Source: Candidatus Hydrogenedentota bacterium (GTDB taxonomy: Bacteria; Hydrogenedentota; Hydrogenedentia; Hydrogenedentales; CAILVY01). From it: DNA of 64,000 nucleotides. The stretch spans positions 1 to 64,000 of the forward strand of contig JAKQOG010000127.1 of NCBI GenBank assembly GCA_029565395.1, given 5' to 3'. The notes under the pieces are model-generated. The model was not told where the DNA came from. It made no database searches and saw nothing but the letters and a program-made list of their open reading frames with translations. Shown here one piece after another: positions 32,971 to 41,572 of this stretch. A program made the position numbers and the translations under genes. The stretch's first letter is position 1. Each line of letters begins with the position of its first letter.

Positions 32971-34788
32971 ATGTTCAAGGGCTTGAATCTGGACGTGGGC
33001 CGTCTTTCCCGTTTAGGTGAAACTTCCGGTTCAGCGCCGGGGGAAGGCAGTAATGGGCGCGGGCTGCGCACCATCATGCATCTTTTGATTATTCTGTTGG
33101 CGGTGGCCGCGGTGTTTGCACAAACGGCCGGTTTTGATTTTATCAAGTTTGATGATGGGCGGATGGTGTATGAAAATCAGCGCATCCTGAGCGGCATTAA
33201 TCTTGACAGCGTGTGGGGCGCCTTTACAAAAGAACTACCCGCCATGTGGATCCCCGTCACCATTCTCAGTTATCTTGTGGACGCGGAGCTTTTCGGGTCC
33301 TGGGCGGGGGGATATCATCTCAGCAATGTGTTTTATCATATTCTGGCGGCGATGGCGCTCTATGCGGCGTTGTGTGCATTAACGGGACATGCGGGCCGCA
33401 GTTTGTTTGTGGCGCTGCTATTTGCGATTCATCCGTTGCGGGCGGAATCCGTGGCCTGGATATCCGAGCGCAAAGACATTCTCTGCGGGTTATTTTGGTT
33501 TCTGACGCTATGGGCCTATGCGGGATATGTCCGGCAGCGCATCACGAGACGGTATGCGTGGGTGTTTCTGTTCATGGCGCTGGCCCTGATGAGCAAAAGC
33601 ATGGCGGTAACTTTACCCTGCACATTGCTGTTACTGGATTGGTGGCCATTGCGGAGGCTGGGCGGCGTATCCTTGTTTTCACGGGCGGCGTTTCGTCAAA
33701 TGGGCGGATTGTTGTCTGAGAAAGCGCCCTTGTTTTTTCTTGCTTTGGCGGGATCGTTGTTGACCGTGTTAACTCAGCATGCGGCGAATGCCATGGCCAG
33801 CATGGAGAAGATTGATCTCTCCCTTCGCGCGGAAGTGACGGTTGTGGCCTACCTTCGGTATTTGGTGCATTTTTTCTGCCCGGTCCGCCTTAGTGTTTTT
33901 TATCCGTTCCCGGATGAGGGGTATCCTGCTTTGTGGGTAGTGGCGGCTTTGGTTGTTCTCAGCGGCTTCAGTCTGGTGTGTCTAATCTTTTACCGCGCAC
34001 GGTTTTTGGCCACGGGATGGTTATGGTTTCTGGGAACGCTTGTGCCCGTGATAGGGTTGGTTCAGGTGGGATCCGCCGGGATGGCGGATCGGTACATGTA
34101 TGTACCGGGCATTGGCTTGTCTCTTATTCTGGCATGGAGTATTCCAGAGGCGTTTATGCGGCGGCATCGAGGGAAGGTTCGTGCATTGGCCGGCGCGATT
34201 GTTGTTGTATTGTCGATACAGGCCTGGTGTGAGGTTGGCTATTACCGGAATACGGAGATTCTGTTCAGCCGGGCCATGAAAGTCACCAAGAACAACTATG
34301 TGGCCTATGAGAAGATAGGGGAAATTAATATGGATCGGGGCAATCTGGACGAGGCGTTCAGGTTGTACAATCTCGCGTATGAAGTGTATCCCCGGAGCGC
34401 GGAATCCAATTATAATCTGGGGAGTGTGTTAATCCGGCGGGGCGACTATGCATTGGCCGCGGGCATCTTGAGGAAGGCGGTGCGCGTGGATCCTTCTCAT
34501 GGTCTTGCTCAAACCAATCTTGGCGTCGCACTTCTTCAGCTTAAACGCCTGGACGAGGCAATGCCTCACTTGGCGGAAGGCGTGCGGTTGCTTCCGGAGA
34601 ATGTAAATGCCCACATTAATTATGGCGTGGGATTGTTAAGACAAGACAATGCAGAGGCGGCTGCCAGAGAATTTGAAGAAGCGCTCCGTCTGGAACCGGA
34701 CAACAAGGCCGCACGGACTAATTATGATCTGGCGCGGAAAGCGCTGGAGCGGAAGAAGAAGGCGGATGGCGGCGGCGCAACCCCTTGA
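32971..34788 (+). CDS. GT-C-type membrane protein with C-terminal TPR repeats (TMTC-like)
   Basis: 605 residues. After a hydrophilic leader of about 33 residues there are about ten membrane helices (to about residue 420). FIKFDDGRMVYENQRI places the acidic DD after helix 1 expected of GT-C glycosyltransferases, and HPLRAESVAWISERKDILCGLFWFLTLWAYAGY is characteristic of bacterial TMTC/DUF1736-like proteins. From about 440 to 595, TPR units occur (YVAYEKIGEINMDRGNLDEAFRLYNLAYEVYP, SNYNLGSVLIRRGDYALAAGILRKAVRVDP, AQTNLGVALLQLKRLDEAMPHL, NVNAHINYGVGLLRQDNAEAAAREFEEALRLEPDN). Likely transfers a sugar from a lipid donor to an exported protein. GGAG lies 10 nt upstream. Its last 153 nt are antisense to the PH-like gene. 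Confidence 0.82.
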   Translation: MFKGLNLDVGRLSRLGETSGSAPGEGSNGRGLRTIMHLLIILLAVAAVFAQTAGFDFIKFDDGRMVYENQRILSGINLDSVWGAFTKELPAMWIPVTILSYLVDAELFGSWAGGYHLSNVFYHILAAMALYAALCALTGHAGRSLFVALLFAIHPLRAESVAWISERKDILCGLFWFLTLWAYAGYVRQRITRRYAWVFLFMALALMSKSMAVTLPCTLLLLDWWPLRRLGGVSLFSRAAFRQMGGLLSEKAPLFFLALAGSLLTVLTQHAANAMASMEKIDLSLRAEVTVVAYLRYLVHFFCPVRLSVFYPFPDEGYPALWVVAALVVLSGFSLVCLIFYRARFLATGWLWFLGTLVPVIGLVQVGSAGMADRYMYVPGIGLSLILAWSIPEAFMRRHRGKVRALAGAIVVVLSIQAWCEVGYYRNTEILFSRAMKVTKNNYVAYEKIGEINMDRGNLDEAFRLYNLAYEVYPRSAESNYNLGSVLIRRGDYALAAGILRKAVRVDPSHGLAQTNLGVALLQLKRLDEAMPHLAEGVRLLPENVNAHINYGVGLLRQDNAEAAAREFEEALRLEPDNKAARTNYDLARKALERKKKADGGGATP

Positions 34789-35067
34789 AGATGGCGGCGC
34801 TATTCGGCGCACCAGCATCATGTCTTTCGTGATGACATATCCGCGTGGCGCCCAAAGCGGCAATATCAGCAAGAGGGCCGAGGTCAAGATACTGGTGACC
34901 AACCCGCCCCATAAGGCGGCCGCCGTTTTATCCAGCACAGCAATGCCGCAGCTTATTAAGACAATATCCATTATCGCCACGAAACCCAACGCAACAAAGG
35001 TGATTATTTTTGTCGTGGCATCGAGTGAACAGGAAAACCGCACGCCGTCTCTCTCCCAGCGGTTCAT
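34636..35067 (-). CDS. Small membrane protein resembling the start of a bacterial PH-domain protein
   Basis: 143 residues. The charged N-terminus (RFSCSLDATTKIITFVALGFV) is followed by two membrane helices (about 18-40 and 48-72) and then GYVITKDMMLVRRIA, a strand pair typical of proteins with a membrane-anchored PH-like domain. The remaining about 50 residues lie antisense to the 3' end of the TPR/GT-C gene (34636-34788) and look unrelated to the family, so the gene may be 3'-truncated by rearrangement. GGAAGGA about 9 nt upstream supports the start. It follows the YbjQ-like gene by 22 nt and is probably the last member of the sigma-factor operon. Confidence 0.5.
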   Translation of the reverse strand: MNRWERDGVRFSCSLDATTKIITFVALGFVAIMDIVLISCGIAVLDKTAAALWGGLVTSILTSALLLILPLWAPRGYVITKDMMLVRRIAPPSSRGCAAAIRLLLPLQRFPRQIIISPCGLVVRFQTERFFKFSGSRLCIVLS

Positions 35068-35089
35068 TCCTGCGATTCCTTCCGTAGTG

Positions 35090-35428
35090 TCATAGGTCCA
35101 GGTCCGTATGAGGTTCTTCGAGAATTACGGCCGTGCCATAGGCAAGGATTTCGGCGGCGCCCGAGGTAATGTGGGAGGTCATGTAGTGGAACCCCACGAC
35201 GGCATTGGCTCCCAATTCTATTGCAGCTTCCATCATGCGGTCCAGGGCCTGTTCCCGGGCTTCGGCGAGCATTTTGGTGTACTCGTCAATCTCGCCGCCC
35301 ACAAGATTCTTCATTGTGGCGATGATATCTGATCCCAAATCCGTGCATCGCACGCTGCACCCCCGCACTAATCCCAGGGTTTTGAGAATCCGCGTGCCGG
35401 CAATTTCCGGCGTAGTGGTGACAATCAC
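35090..35428 (-). CDS. YbjQ-family (UPF0145) protein
   Basis: 112 residues from a GTG at 35428, preceded by AGGAGG (7 nt); the longer frame to 35626 overlaps the anti-sigma gene and is rejected. VIVTTTPEIAGTRILKTLGLVRGCSVR, GSDIIATMKNLVGGEIDEYTKMLAEAREQALDRMMEAAIELGANAVVGFHYMTSHI and EILAYGTAVIL are the full YbjQ signature. The family forms pentameric rings; its biochemical role is unknown, though it is often annotated as heavy-metal-binding. The GTG overlaps the anti-sigma TGA (GTGA), so it is coupled to that gene and may act in the stress response the sigma factor controls. Confidence 0.88.
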   Translation of the reverse strand: MIVTTTPEIAGTRILKTLGLVRGCSVRCTDLGSDIIATMKNLVGGEIDEYTKMLAEAREQALDRMMEAAIELGANAVVGFHYMTSHITSGAAEILAYGTAVILEEPHTDLDL

Positions 35429-35871
35429 CGATGAACCTCCTTGCTGTAGCGGTCTGTTTTCGCCGCGCGCAACCGTTGCCGCAAAACAGACAGAAATAAA
35501 AGGGCCAGCCCAAGCGCGGGCACGGCAATCAGAATTTTTGTTATTGTAGACAACCAGGGGTCCACAATATACAAGATGGTTCCATATATAAAAAGAGCCA
35601 CCATCCCCACTATCAACACCGCCCACCCCGTCTTGCGTTCCAGACGGTTATAGACATTGTCGAGGAAATCGTCCCATGCCTCAGGCGGTGGTTTTTCCGG
35701 TATAAAGGCTTTTGCCGTGCCGGCTACCAGACGTTTCAACATCTCATACTCCCGCTGACATGCAGGGCAGTTCTGAACATGCTCATTCAGGCGCTGCAGT
35801 TCATCCGCGCTTAATTCACCGTCCAAGCTGCCCGACATCAGCACGTGATACGATTCGCAAGCCTCCTTCAT
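35425..35871 (-). CDS. Anti-sigma factor with zinc-finger domain and two membrane helices
   Basis: 148 residues. The cytoplasmic N-terminus has a zf-HC2-type finger: CESYH near the start, then LNEHVQNCPACQREYE, which gives the HxxxCxxC ligands. A linker with PEKPPPEAWDDF follows, then two membrane helices (about 84-102 and 112-130). Such proteins hold an ECF sigma factor at the membrane until a signal releases it. SD-like GGTGAT precedes the ATG by 5 nt and overlaps the stop of the small ORF at 35881-36039. In an operon directly behind the sigma factor. Confidence 0.87.
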   Translation of the reverse strand: MKEACESYHVLMSGSLDGELSADELQRLNEHVQNCPACQREYEMLKRLVAGTAKAFIPEKPPPEAWDDFLDNVYNRLERKTGWAVLIVGMVALFIYGTILYIVDPWLSTITKILIAVPALGLALLFLSVLRQRLRAAKTDRYSKEVHR

Positions 35872-35880
35872 AACATCACC

Positions 35881-36039
35881 TTATCCATGGATAGTGGCAT
35901 TGGATTTTTTGAGGCGGATGGGGAGGATCATTTCCATCCACGCTAAACCCAATCGTCCGAAAGACTTATGTTTAAAACGGCGCCATTTATTCACGCTTTT
36001 CATATTATTATTTACAGCCATGGCCGGCTTTTTATTCAT
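35881..36039 (-). CDS. Possible basic microprotein between sigma and anti-sigma genes
   Basis: 52 residues, MNKKPAMAVNNNMKSVNKWRRFKHKSFGR followed by a hydrophobic-then-basic end. The ATG overlaps the sigma factor stop (ATGAATAA), and the stop overlaps the anti-sigma ribosome site, so it fills the gap between the two genes almost exactly. I do not recognise it; strongly basic composition is compatible with nucleic-acid or membrane binding, or with a mere bridging ORF. No separate ribosome site is visible, so it would depend on coupling. Confidence 0.45.
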   Translation of the reverse strand: MNKKPAMAVNNNMKSVNKWRRFKHKSFGRLGLAWMEMILPIRLKKSNATIHG

Positions 36040-36607
36040 GGATCGCCACCTTGCTCTTATCCAAGGCCCGGCGCAGATTTTTCCGCGCTTCATGCAGCCG
36101 GGACATCACGGTTCCTTTGGGGATCTTCAATTCGTCCGCGATTTCATCGTAAGAGAACTCCAATAGATGCCGCAGCCGGAGAATTTCCCGATGTTCTGCG
36201 CTTAACTGGTGAAGCACGTGCTGTAAAAGGCCCTGTTGTTCAAGCAATTCACTTGAACCACGGGGTGACTGACCATTATCCTCAATTTCATATCCTGTGC
36301 CGGTTATTTCTTCCAGCGATGTCTCGCCATGCCGTTTTTTCCGCTCAATATGGTTCAGGCAGGTGTTCTTGATAATACGGTATAACCAAGGCACAAATGG
36401 TTTCTTGATATCGAAGCGGCCGATTGCCTGATATGCTTTAACAAAGGCGTCCTGCGCCATATCCAAGGCATCTTCGCGGTTCCGCACAAAGCTATAGGCC
36501 ACGGCATACGCCCGCTGTTGGTGTTCCGCCACCAGCGCGCTAAAGGCCGCCCGGTCCCCTTTCCGGGCCTTCTTGATTAACGTTTTTTCGTCTAACGCCG
36601 TATCCAT
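36032..36607 (-). CDS. ECF-type RNA polymerase sigma factor
   Basis: 191 residues. Region 2 is DRAAFSALVAEHQQRAYAVAYSFVRNREDALDMAQDAFVKAYQAIGRFDIKKPFVPWLYRIIKN and region 4 EHREILRLRHLLEFSYDEIADELKIPKGTVMSRLHEARKNLR with a helix-turn-helix. The usual linker lies between. Start chosen at ATG 36607 (family N-termini begin near here), while the frame extends to 36673. The 440-nt gap upstream offers space for an autoregulated promoter. Operon order: sigma, microprotein, anti-sigma, YbjQ, PH-like. Confidence 0.93.
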   Translation of the reverse strand: MDTALDEKTLIKKARKGDRAAFSALVAEHQQRAYAVAYSFVRNREDALDMAQDAFVKAYQAIGRFDIKKPFVPWLYRIIKNTCLNHIERKKRHGETSLEEITGTGYEIEDNGQSPRGSSELLEQQGLLQHVLHQLSAEHREILRLRHLLEFSYDEIADELKIPKGTVMSRLHEARKNLRRALDKSKVAIHE

Positions 36608-37047
36608 AATCTCTCTGTTTGACGCACCGGCTTCTCCATATGAATCGCCTGCATACAAGGAGGCTTTTCCCATGGATTCATCAGGGATGAAGTATCGGGC
36701 ATGGAATGAGGGGAAGTCAATTCCGTTTGGGTTAAAAGCTGGAAATGCTTTACTGCCTCCTAAGGACTGTGCTGCGGGGAGCTTTCTTTAAAGGGTTTGC
36801 CCCAACTTTTAGAGGATGGATCTGCTTTTTAGGCGGTCAAGGGTTCTGCCAGAGAACGTATTTTAGCCGGCCAAGGAGGGCTTTTACCGGGTTTCATGCG
36901 GGAAGATCGGGACTCTTTCTGGAAAAAGGAGGGTGAAACGTGGTATAAGTAAGCGCTGTTTGCCTGAGAAGAGGCGTATCGGAAGCGGGATCGACCGCAC
37001 AAGCGCAGTGGGCATATCCTCGATGCCCGGAACTAGGAATACCGTTC
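36608..37047. other. Intergenic region between sigma operon and acyl-CoA synthetase gene
   Basis: No supported gene. TATAAG with a preceding TG (36941-36949) could be an extended -10 for the synthetase, but no -35 is visible. A hairpin GGGCAT/ATGCCC (37010-37028) lies in the leader, and AGGA (37034-37037) serves the ATG at 37048. Confidence 0.4.
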
Positions 37048-39156
37048 ATGCTTCAAGCATTGTTGTACCCTAAAACCATAGCGGTAATCGGGGCCTCCCG
37101 GACTCCCGGAAAGGTCGGCCACGCTATTCTTTCCAACCTATTAAAGTCCGGATTCCAAGGCAAAATCGTGCCGGTGAATCCATCGGGGGATGAAGTGCTT
37201 GGTCTTCGCTGCCATAAAGATTTGAAGGCGGTGGAAGGACAGGTGGATCTCAGCATTGTAGTGGTGCCCACGAAGTTGGTGAAGGGGGCGATCGAAGAAT
37301 CCATTCGTGCGGGGGCCAAGGCTATCACGGTTATCACGGCGGGATTCAAGGAGGTTGGGGCGGAAGGTGCGGCGCTGGAGCATGAAATTGCGGCGATGTG
37401 CGAGGAAAAGGGCGTGCGTCTGCTGGGGCCGAATTGCCTGGGCTTGATCAATACGGAGAACAACATGAACGCCTCGTTCGCGGCGCAAATGCCGAAACCT
37501 GGCATCATATCCGTGATCTCGCAATCGGGTGCGCTGTGTACGGCTATCCTGGACTGGTCGGCGGGCCGGGGCGTGGGATTGGCGAAACTGATCAGTATCG
37601 GAAACAAGGCAGACATCTGCGAAACCGACCTGTTGCTATCGTTGCGCGATGATGAACAGACCAAAGTCATTGCGTGTTATCTCGAAAGCATTACGATGGG
37701 GGATGAATTCATCAAGATTGCGGAGTCCGTGAGCACGGTGAAGCCCGTAGTGATTCTAAAGGCGGGGACGACCCAAGCAGGTGGAAAGGCGGCCTCATCG
37801 CATACCGGCAGCCTTGCGGGCGCGGATATTGCGTATGGCGCGGCCTTCAAGCGTGCGGGGGTGGTTCGAGCGGACCATTTTGAAGCGCTTTTTGATTATG
37901 CCACCGCCCTCGCCATGCAGCCCCTGCCTAAAGGCGACCGAGTGGCCATTATTACGAACGCGGGCGGTCCGGGCATTATGGCGGCGGACGCCGTAGAAAA
38001 CACGGGCATGCAGGTGAAACCCCTCGAATCGTCTATTTCGATGGCCTTGCGCCAAAAACTGCCGCCAGCAGCGAGTGTTCACAACCCCATTGACGTACTT
38101 GGTGATGCGGATCCCGATCGATATGCCATGGCGCTAAATGCAGCCCTGGATGATGAAACCGTGGACGGGGTCGTTGTTATTTTGACTCCCCAAGCCATGT
38201 CGCGTCCGGCGGAAACTGCCCACGCCATCATCTCATCACTGCGTGGCGATAAGCCTGTACTGGCGGCCTTCATGGGCGGCCAGGATGTAATGCCGGCCCG
38301 CGAGGAGTTTGTACAGGCGAATCTGCCGGACTATCCTGCGCCAGAACGCGCGGTGGAGGCGTTGAAAGCGATGTGCGATTATGCCGCCTGGCGCCGCCGC
38401 CCCCCGCGCATCGTCACGCGGTTCCCGGTGAACCGCCGCCGCGTGGAACGCATCATTGCGCGCCAAACCCGCATGGGCCTGAAGGAAGTGGGCGAGGTCA
38501 ACGCAAAAGAAATCCTCGCTGCCTACGACTTTCTGGTATTGCCGGGCGAATTTGCCCGGAGCGCGGAGGAGGCCATTACCGTCGCCGATCGGGTCGGGTA
38601 TCCCGTCGCCATGAAAATTGTGTCGCCGGACGTTATTCATAAATCCGACGTGGGCGGTGTCAAGCTCAATTTGGCCAGCGCCCAGCAGGTCCGCGACGCG
38701 TTTGACCTGATGATGCTGCGCATCGGGCGGCGGCTGCCCGAGGCCCGTTTGCAGGGGGTGTATGTGGAGATGATGGGCAAACCCGGCCGTGAAGTTATCC
38801 TGGGCATGCATCGCGATCCCCAGTTCGGTCCCATGCTCATGTTCGGCCTTGGCGGCATTTTCGTGGAAGTCATGAAAGATGTCAGCTTCTACCTGGCCCC
38901 CATCACCAAGGAAGAAGCGATGCATATGTTGATGAATACCCGCTCTTACGCGCTGCTAAAGGGCGCGCGTGGGCAGGGGCCGGTTGATTTGGAAGGAATT
39001 GCGGGCGCCTTGCAGCGCATCAGCCAGTTGGTAACGGATTTTCCGAACATTATCGAAATGGACATCAACCCCTTTATCGTCGGCGAAATTGGAACGCCGC
39101 CGATTGTGGCCGATGCGCGCATGACCCTTGCTGGAGTGGAAGAACACCATGCCTGA
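37048..39156 (+). CDS. Acetate/acyl-CoA ligase (ADP-forming), fused alpha-beta type
   Basis: 702 residues. The alpha part (to about 460) has a CoA-binding Rossmann domain (LYPKTIAVIGASRTPGKVGHAI), succinyl-CoA-ligase-like domains (ISVISQSGALCTAILDWSAGRGVGLAKLISIGNKADI) and the phospho-histidine H252 in SSHTGSLAG. The beta part (about 480-702) is an ATP-grasp domain: ILAAYDFLVLPGEFARSAEEAI, GYPVAMKIVSPDVIHKSDVGGVKLNL and MLMFGLGGIFVEVMKDVSFYLAPIT. Interconverts acyl-CoA + ADP + Pi and acid + CoA + ATP. In fermenters it saves ATP from acetyl-CoA. Its stop overlaps the next gene's start by 8 nt. Acetate as substrate is assumed; other acyl groups are possible. Confidence 0.9.
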   Translation: MLQALLYPKTIAVIGASRTPGKVGHAILSNLLKSGFQGKIVPVNPSGDEVLGLRCHKDLKAVEGQVDLSIVVVPTKLVKGAIEESIRAGAKAITVITAGFKEVGAEGAALEHEIAAMCEEKGVRLLGPNCLGLINTENNMNASFAAQMPKPGIISVISQSGALCTAILDWSAGRGVGLAKLISIGNKADICETDLLLSLRDDEQTKVIACYLESITMGDEFIKIAESVSTVKPVVILKAGTTQAGGKAASSHTGSLAGADIAYGAAFKRAGVVRADHFEALFDYATALAMQPLPKGDRVAIITNAGGPGIMAADAVENTGMQVKPLESSISMALRQKLPPAASVHNPIDVLGDADPDRYAMALNAALDDETVDGVVVILTPQAMSRPAETAHAIISSLRGDKPVLAAFMGGQDVMPAREEFVQANLPDYPAPERAVEALKAMCDYAAWRRRPPRIVTRFPVNRRRVERIIARQTRMGLKEVGEVNAKEILAAYDFLVLPGEFARSAEEAITVADRVGYPVAMKIVSPDVIHKSDVGGVKLNLASAQQVRDAFDLMMLRIGRRLPEARLQGVYVEMMGKPGREVILGMHRDPQFGPMLMFGLGGIFVEVMKDVSFYLAPITKEEAMHMLMNTRSYALLKGARGQGPVDLEGIAGALQRISQLVTDFPNIIEMDINPFIVGEIGTPPIVADARMTLAGVEEHHA

Positions 39157-41026
39157 GAAAACCATCAGTTACGATCCTGACTGGCAGCAAAAATACGATG
39201 AAATGATTGCCACGGCCGAAGAGGCGCTTGCCGTAGTGCAGCCCGGCCAGCGCGTGTTTGTCGGCACGGGCTGTGCGCAGCCGGAAGCGCTGGTGCATGC
39301 GCTTGTCGCACGTTCAAACCAATTGCGCGACACGGAAATCGTGCACCTGCTCACCATCGGACAGGCCCCGTACGCAGAGAAAGAACTCGTGTCGCATTTT
39401 TCCGTGAACAGTTTCTTCATCGCGAATAATGTCCGCGACATTATTCAGGAAGGGATGGGCGATTACACGCCGATCTTTTTATCGGACATCCCGCGGCTTT
39501 TCAGCTCGGGCCGCTTGCCCCTCGATGTAGCGCTTATCCAGGTGACGCCGCCCGATGAACGCGGCTTGTGCAGCTTTGGCGTGTCCGTGGACATTGTGAA
39601 AAGCGCCACGGAGAACGCGCGGGTCGTCATCGCGCAAGTGAACCCCCAGATGCCGCGGACGCTGGGCGACAGCATGATCCATATTTATGACATGGATTAC
39701 CTGGTGCCCGTGGACATGCCGGTGATTGAAGTGCCGCCGCCGGAACCCAGCCCCACCACGCGCGAGATTGGCGAGTATGTCGCCGCGCTGGTGGAAGATG
39801 GCGCCACCATTGAATTGGGCATCGGTGAGATCCCACAGGCCGTGCTGGAGTTTTTAAAGGGGAAAAAAGACCTGGGCATTCACACCGAGATGTTCACCGA
39901 TGCGATTATTGACATGATCGAACATGGTGTTATCACCGGCGAACGAAAAACATTGGATCGCAACAAAATTGTCGCCAGTTTCTGTTTCGGCACCAGACGC
40001 CTGTACGACTACATTGACAACAACCCGGTCTTTTCTTTCAATCCCACTGAATATGTGAATGATCCCTTTGTGATCGCGCAACAAAACAAAATGGTAGCCA
40101 TCAACGTGGCCCTCGAAGTCGATTTGACCGGACAGGTTTGCGCGGATTCGCTTGGGCAGCGCTTTTATTCCGGCATCGGCGGCCAGCTCGATTTCAACCG
40201 TGGCGCGGCCCGATCCCAGGGCGGCAAGGCCATTATTGCCATGCCCTCCACCGCGCGCGGCGGCACGGTCTCACGCATTGTTTGCCACCTGAGCCCGGGC
40301 GCGGGCGTGGTTACCACGCGCGGCGACGTGCATTACGTGGTCACGGAATACGGCGTTGCGTATCTGCACGGAAAAAGCGTGCAGGAACGCGCCTTGGCCC
40401 TGATGAGCATTGCGCATCCGAAATTCCGTGAACGCCTCCTGCGCCAAGCCATTGAGGCCAAATATGTGCGCGCCGACCTCGCTGACTTCAGTAACAAGAT
40501 TGTGGTGGGGCCGAAAGACATCCGCACCACCTTCCTGCTCGATGACGGCACCCTGTTGAGTGTGCGCGCCGTCCATCCCACCGACGAACCGCGGGTACGC
40601 GAATTGTTCTACTCGCTTTCGCAGGAATCGCTGTACACGCGCTTCATGAGCCGCATGAAATGGGTGCCCCGGAAGCAAATGCAGGAATTCGTCTATATCG
40701 ACCACCGCACCGAAGTCTCCATCGTCGCCACCATCCCCGAATCCGACGGCGAAGACATTGTCGCGATGGGCGGTTACTATCTTGATCCCCGAACCAACCG
40801 CGCGGAAGTCGCCTTCGTAGTGCGCGACGATTTTCAGAACCGCCACATCGGCGGATTCCTGCTCAAGCACCTCACGCGCCTGGCGTTGCGCAACGGTATC
40901 GCGGGATTTACCGCGGAAGTGCTGGACGTCAACAAGTCCATGCAGTCCGTATTCCAGAATTGCGGTCTCAAGGTCCGCAGCCGCCTCCGCCAGGGGGTCT
41001 ATAGCTACGACCTTGACTTCGAATAA
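39149..41026 (+). CDS. Acetyl-CoA hydrolase/CoA-transferase fused to a GNAT acetyltransferase domain
   Basis: 625 residues. Residues 1-460 form a two-domain CoA-transferase/hydrolase of the 4-hydroxybutyrate CoA-transferase type: GQRVFVGTGCAQPEALVHAL, TIELGIGEIPQAVLEFL, LGIHTEMFTDAI, then YSGIGGQLDFNRGA and RIVCHLSPGAGVVTTRGDVHYVVTEYGVAYLHGKSVQERALALMSIAHP. Residues about 470-625 form a GNAT domain with AEVAFVVRDDFQNRHIGGFLLKHLTRLALRNGIAGFTAEVLDVNKSM containing the acetyl-CoA-binding V-x-x-x-x-Q-x-x-G-I/H-G loop. Start at 39149; its ATG overlaps the synthetase stop, showing coupling. The GNAT part might acetylate a lysine to tune the pathway, as Pat does for acetyl-CoA synthetase. Confidence 0.88.
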   Translation: MPEKTISYDPDWQQKYDEMIATAEEALAVVQPGQRVFVGTGCAQPEALVHALVARSNQLRDTEIVHLLTIGQAPYAEKELVSHFSVNSFFIANNVRDIIQEGMGDYTPIFLSDIPRLFSSGRLPLDVALIQVTPPDERGLCSFGVSVDIVKSATENARVVIAQVNPQMPRTLGDSMIHIYDMDYLVPVDMPVIEVPPPEPSPTTREIGEYVAALVEDGATIELGIGEIPQAVLEFLKGKKDLGIHTEMFTDAIIDMIEHGVITGERKTLDRNKIVASFCFGTRRLYDYIDNNPVFSFNPTEYVNDPFVIAQQNKMVAINVALEVDLTGQVCADSLGQRFYSGIGGQLDFNRGAARSQGGKAIIAMPSTARGGTVSRIVCHLSPGAGVVTTRGDVHYVVTEYGVAYLHGKSVQERALALMSIAHPKFRERLLRQAIEAKYVRADLADFSNKIVVGPKDIRTTFLLDDGTLLSVRAVHPTDEPRVRELFYSLSQESLYTRFMSRMKWVPRKQMQEFVYIDHRTEVSIVATIPESDGEDIVAMGGYYLDPRTNRAEVAFVVRDDFQNRHIGGFLLKHLTRLALRNGIAGFTAEVLDVNKSMQSVFQNCGLKVRSRLRQGVYSYDLDFE

Positions 41027-41043
41027 AAAAATCAGCCTGATTT
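41025..41043 (-). terminator. Possible terminator of the DUF6788 gene (minus strand)
   Basis: A 7-bp AAATCAG/CTGATTT stem with 1-nt loop (41029-41043) followed on the minus strand by a run of T (41025-41031). AT-rich, so efficiency is doubtful. Confidence 0.4.
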
Positions 41044-41067
41044 ACTTGAGAGTACCGTATTCTCGGA

Positions 41068-41367
41068 CTATTCGCCTTCGGTCTGTTCGGATTTTAGCTT
41101 ACACAATTCTATGGCGAGAGTCACCCATTCTTGGGTGAGGTTTTTAAAGGTGCGGTAGTTTTCCAATTGGGCTTTAACGGCGGCAACGCGATCCTGAGGG
41201 ACGTATTCGGTGTGGCCTTTTCCGAGGTGGGTATAGCTTAACTGGCCGTATTGCCCGCCCCAACTCCTGGTTTGTGCCGACAGCGAGCCCGGCCGCATAT
41301 CGCCCAAGTCCGCCAGGGCCTGCTTGATCTTCGCAATCCTGCGCTCAATGCGTTTTTGCTGGTCCAT
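41068..41367 (-). CDS. DUF6788-like conserved hypothetical protein
   Basis: 99 residues from the ATG at 41367, preceded by GGAAGGA; the longer frame to 41397 is less likely. MDQQKRIERRIAKIKQALADLGDMRPGSLSAQTR starts with a basic helix, followed by YGQLSYTHLGKGHTEYVPQDRVAAVKAQLENYRTFKNLTQEWVTLAIELCKLKSEQ, a strand-turn and two helices. This arrangement is the DUF6788 pattern as I recall it, often found beside mobile or integrase genes. Role unknown. Isolated here at the edge of the repeat-rich 41.4-42.1 kb stretch. Confidence 0.6.
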   Translation of the reverse strand: MDQQKRIERRIAKIKQALADLGDMRPGSLSAQTRSWGGQYGQLSYTHLGKGHTEYVPQDRVAAVKAQLENYRTFKNLTQEWVTLAIELCKLKSEQTEGE

Positions 41368-41554
41368 GGTTCCGTCCTTCCATTTTCTGTGTAACATTAT
41401 GCCACATTATATACATCATTATAATGATACATTATGCGCCAGAAAGGGTCAAGAACCAACGCAAGGAGCGGAACGATGAGGCTGTGGATGGAATGGTGGC
41501 AGTGGGGGGAGCCGAATGCGGAACGTGGCATGCGAAATATGAGAATTTTGGAGT

Positions 41555-41572
41555 GCGGGAGCTTGCTCCCGC
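41555..41572. repeat. Palindrome GCGGGAGC-TT-GCTCCCGC
   Basis: Perfect 8-bp arms with TT loop, flanked by GGAGT and ACTCC (41550-41582) as outer arms. It resembles a third REP-like family in this genome. No T-run. Confidence 0.55.
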
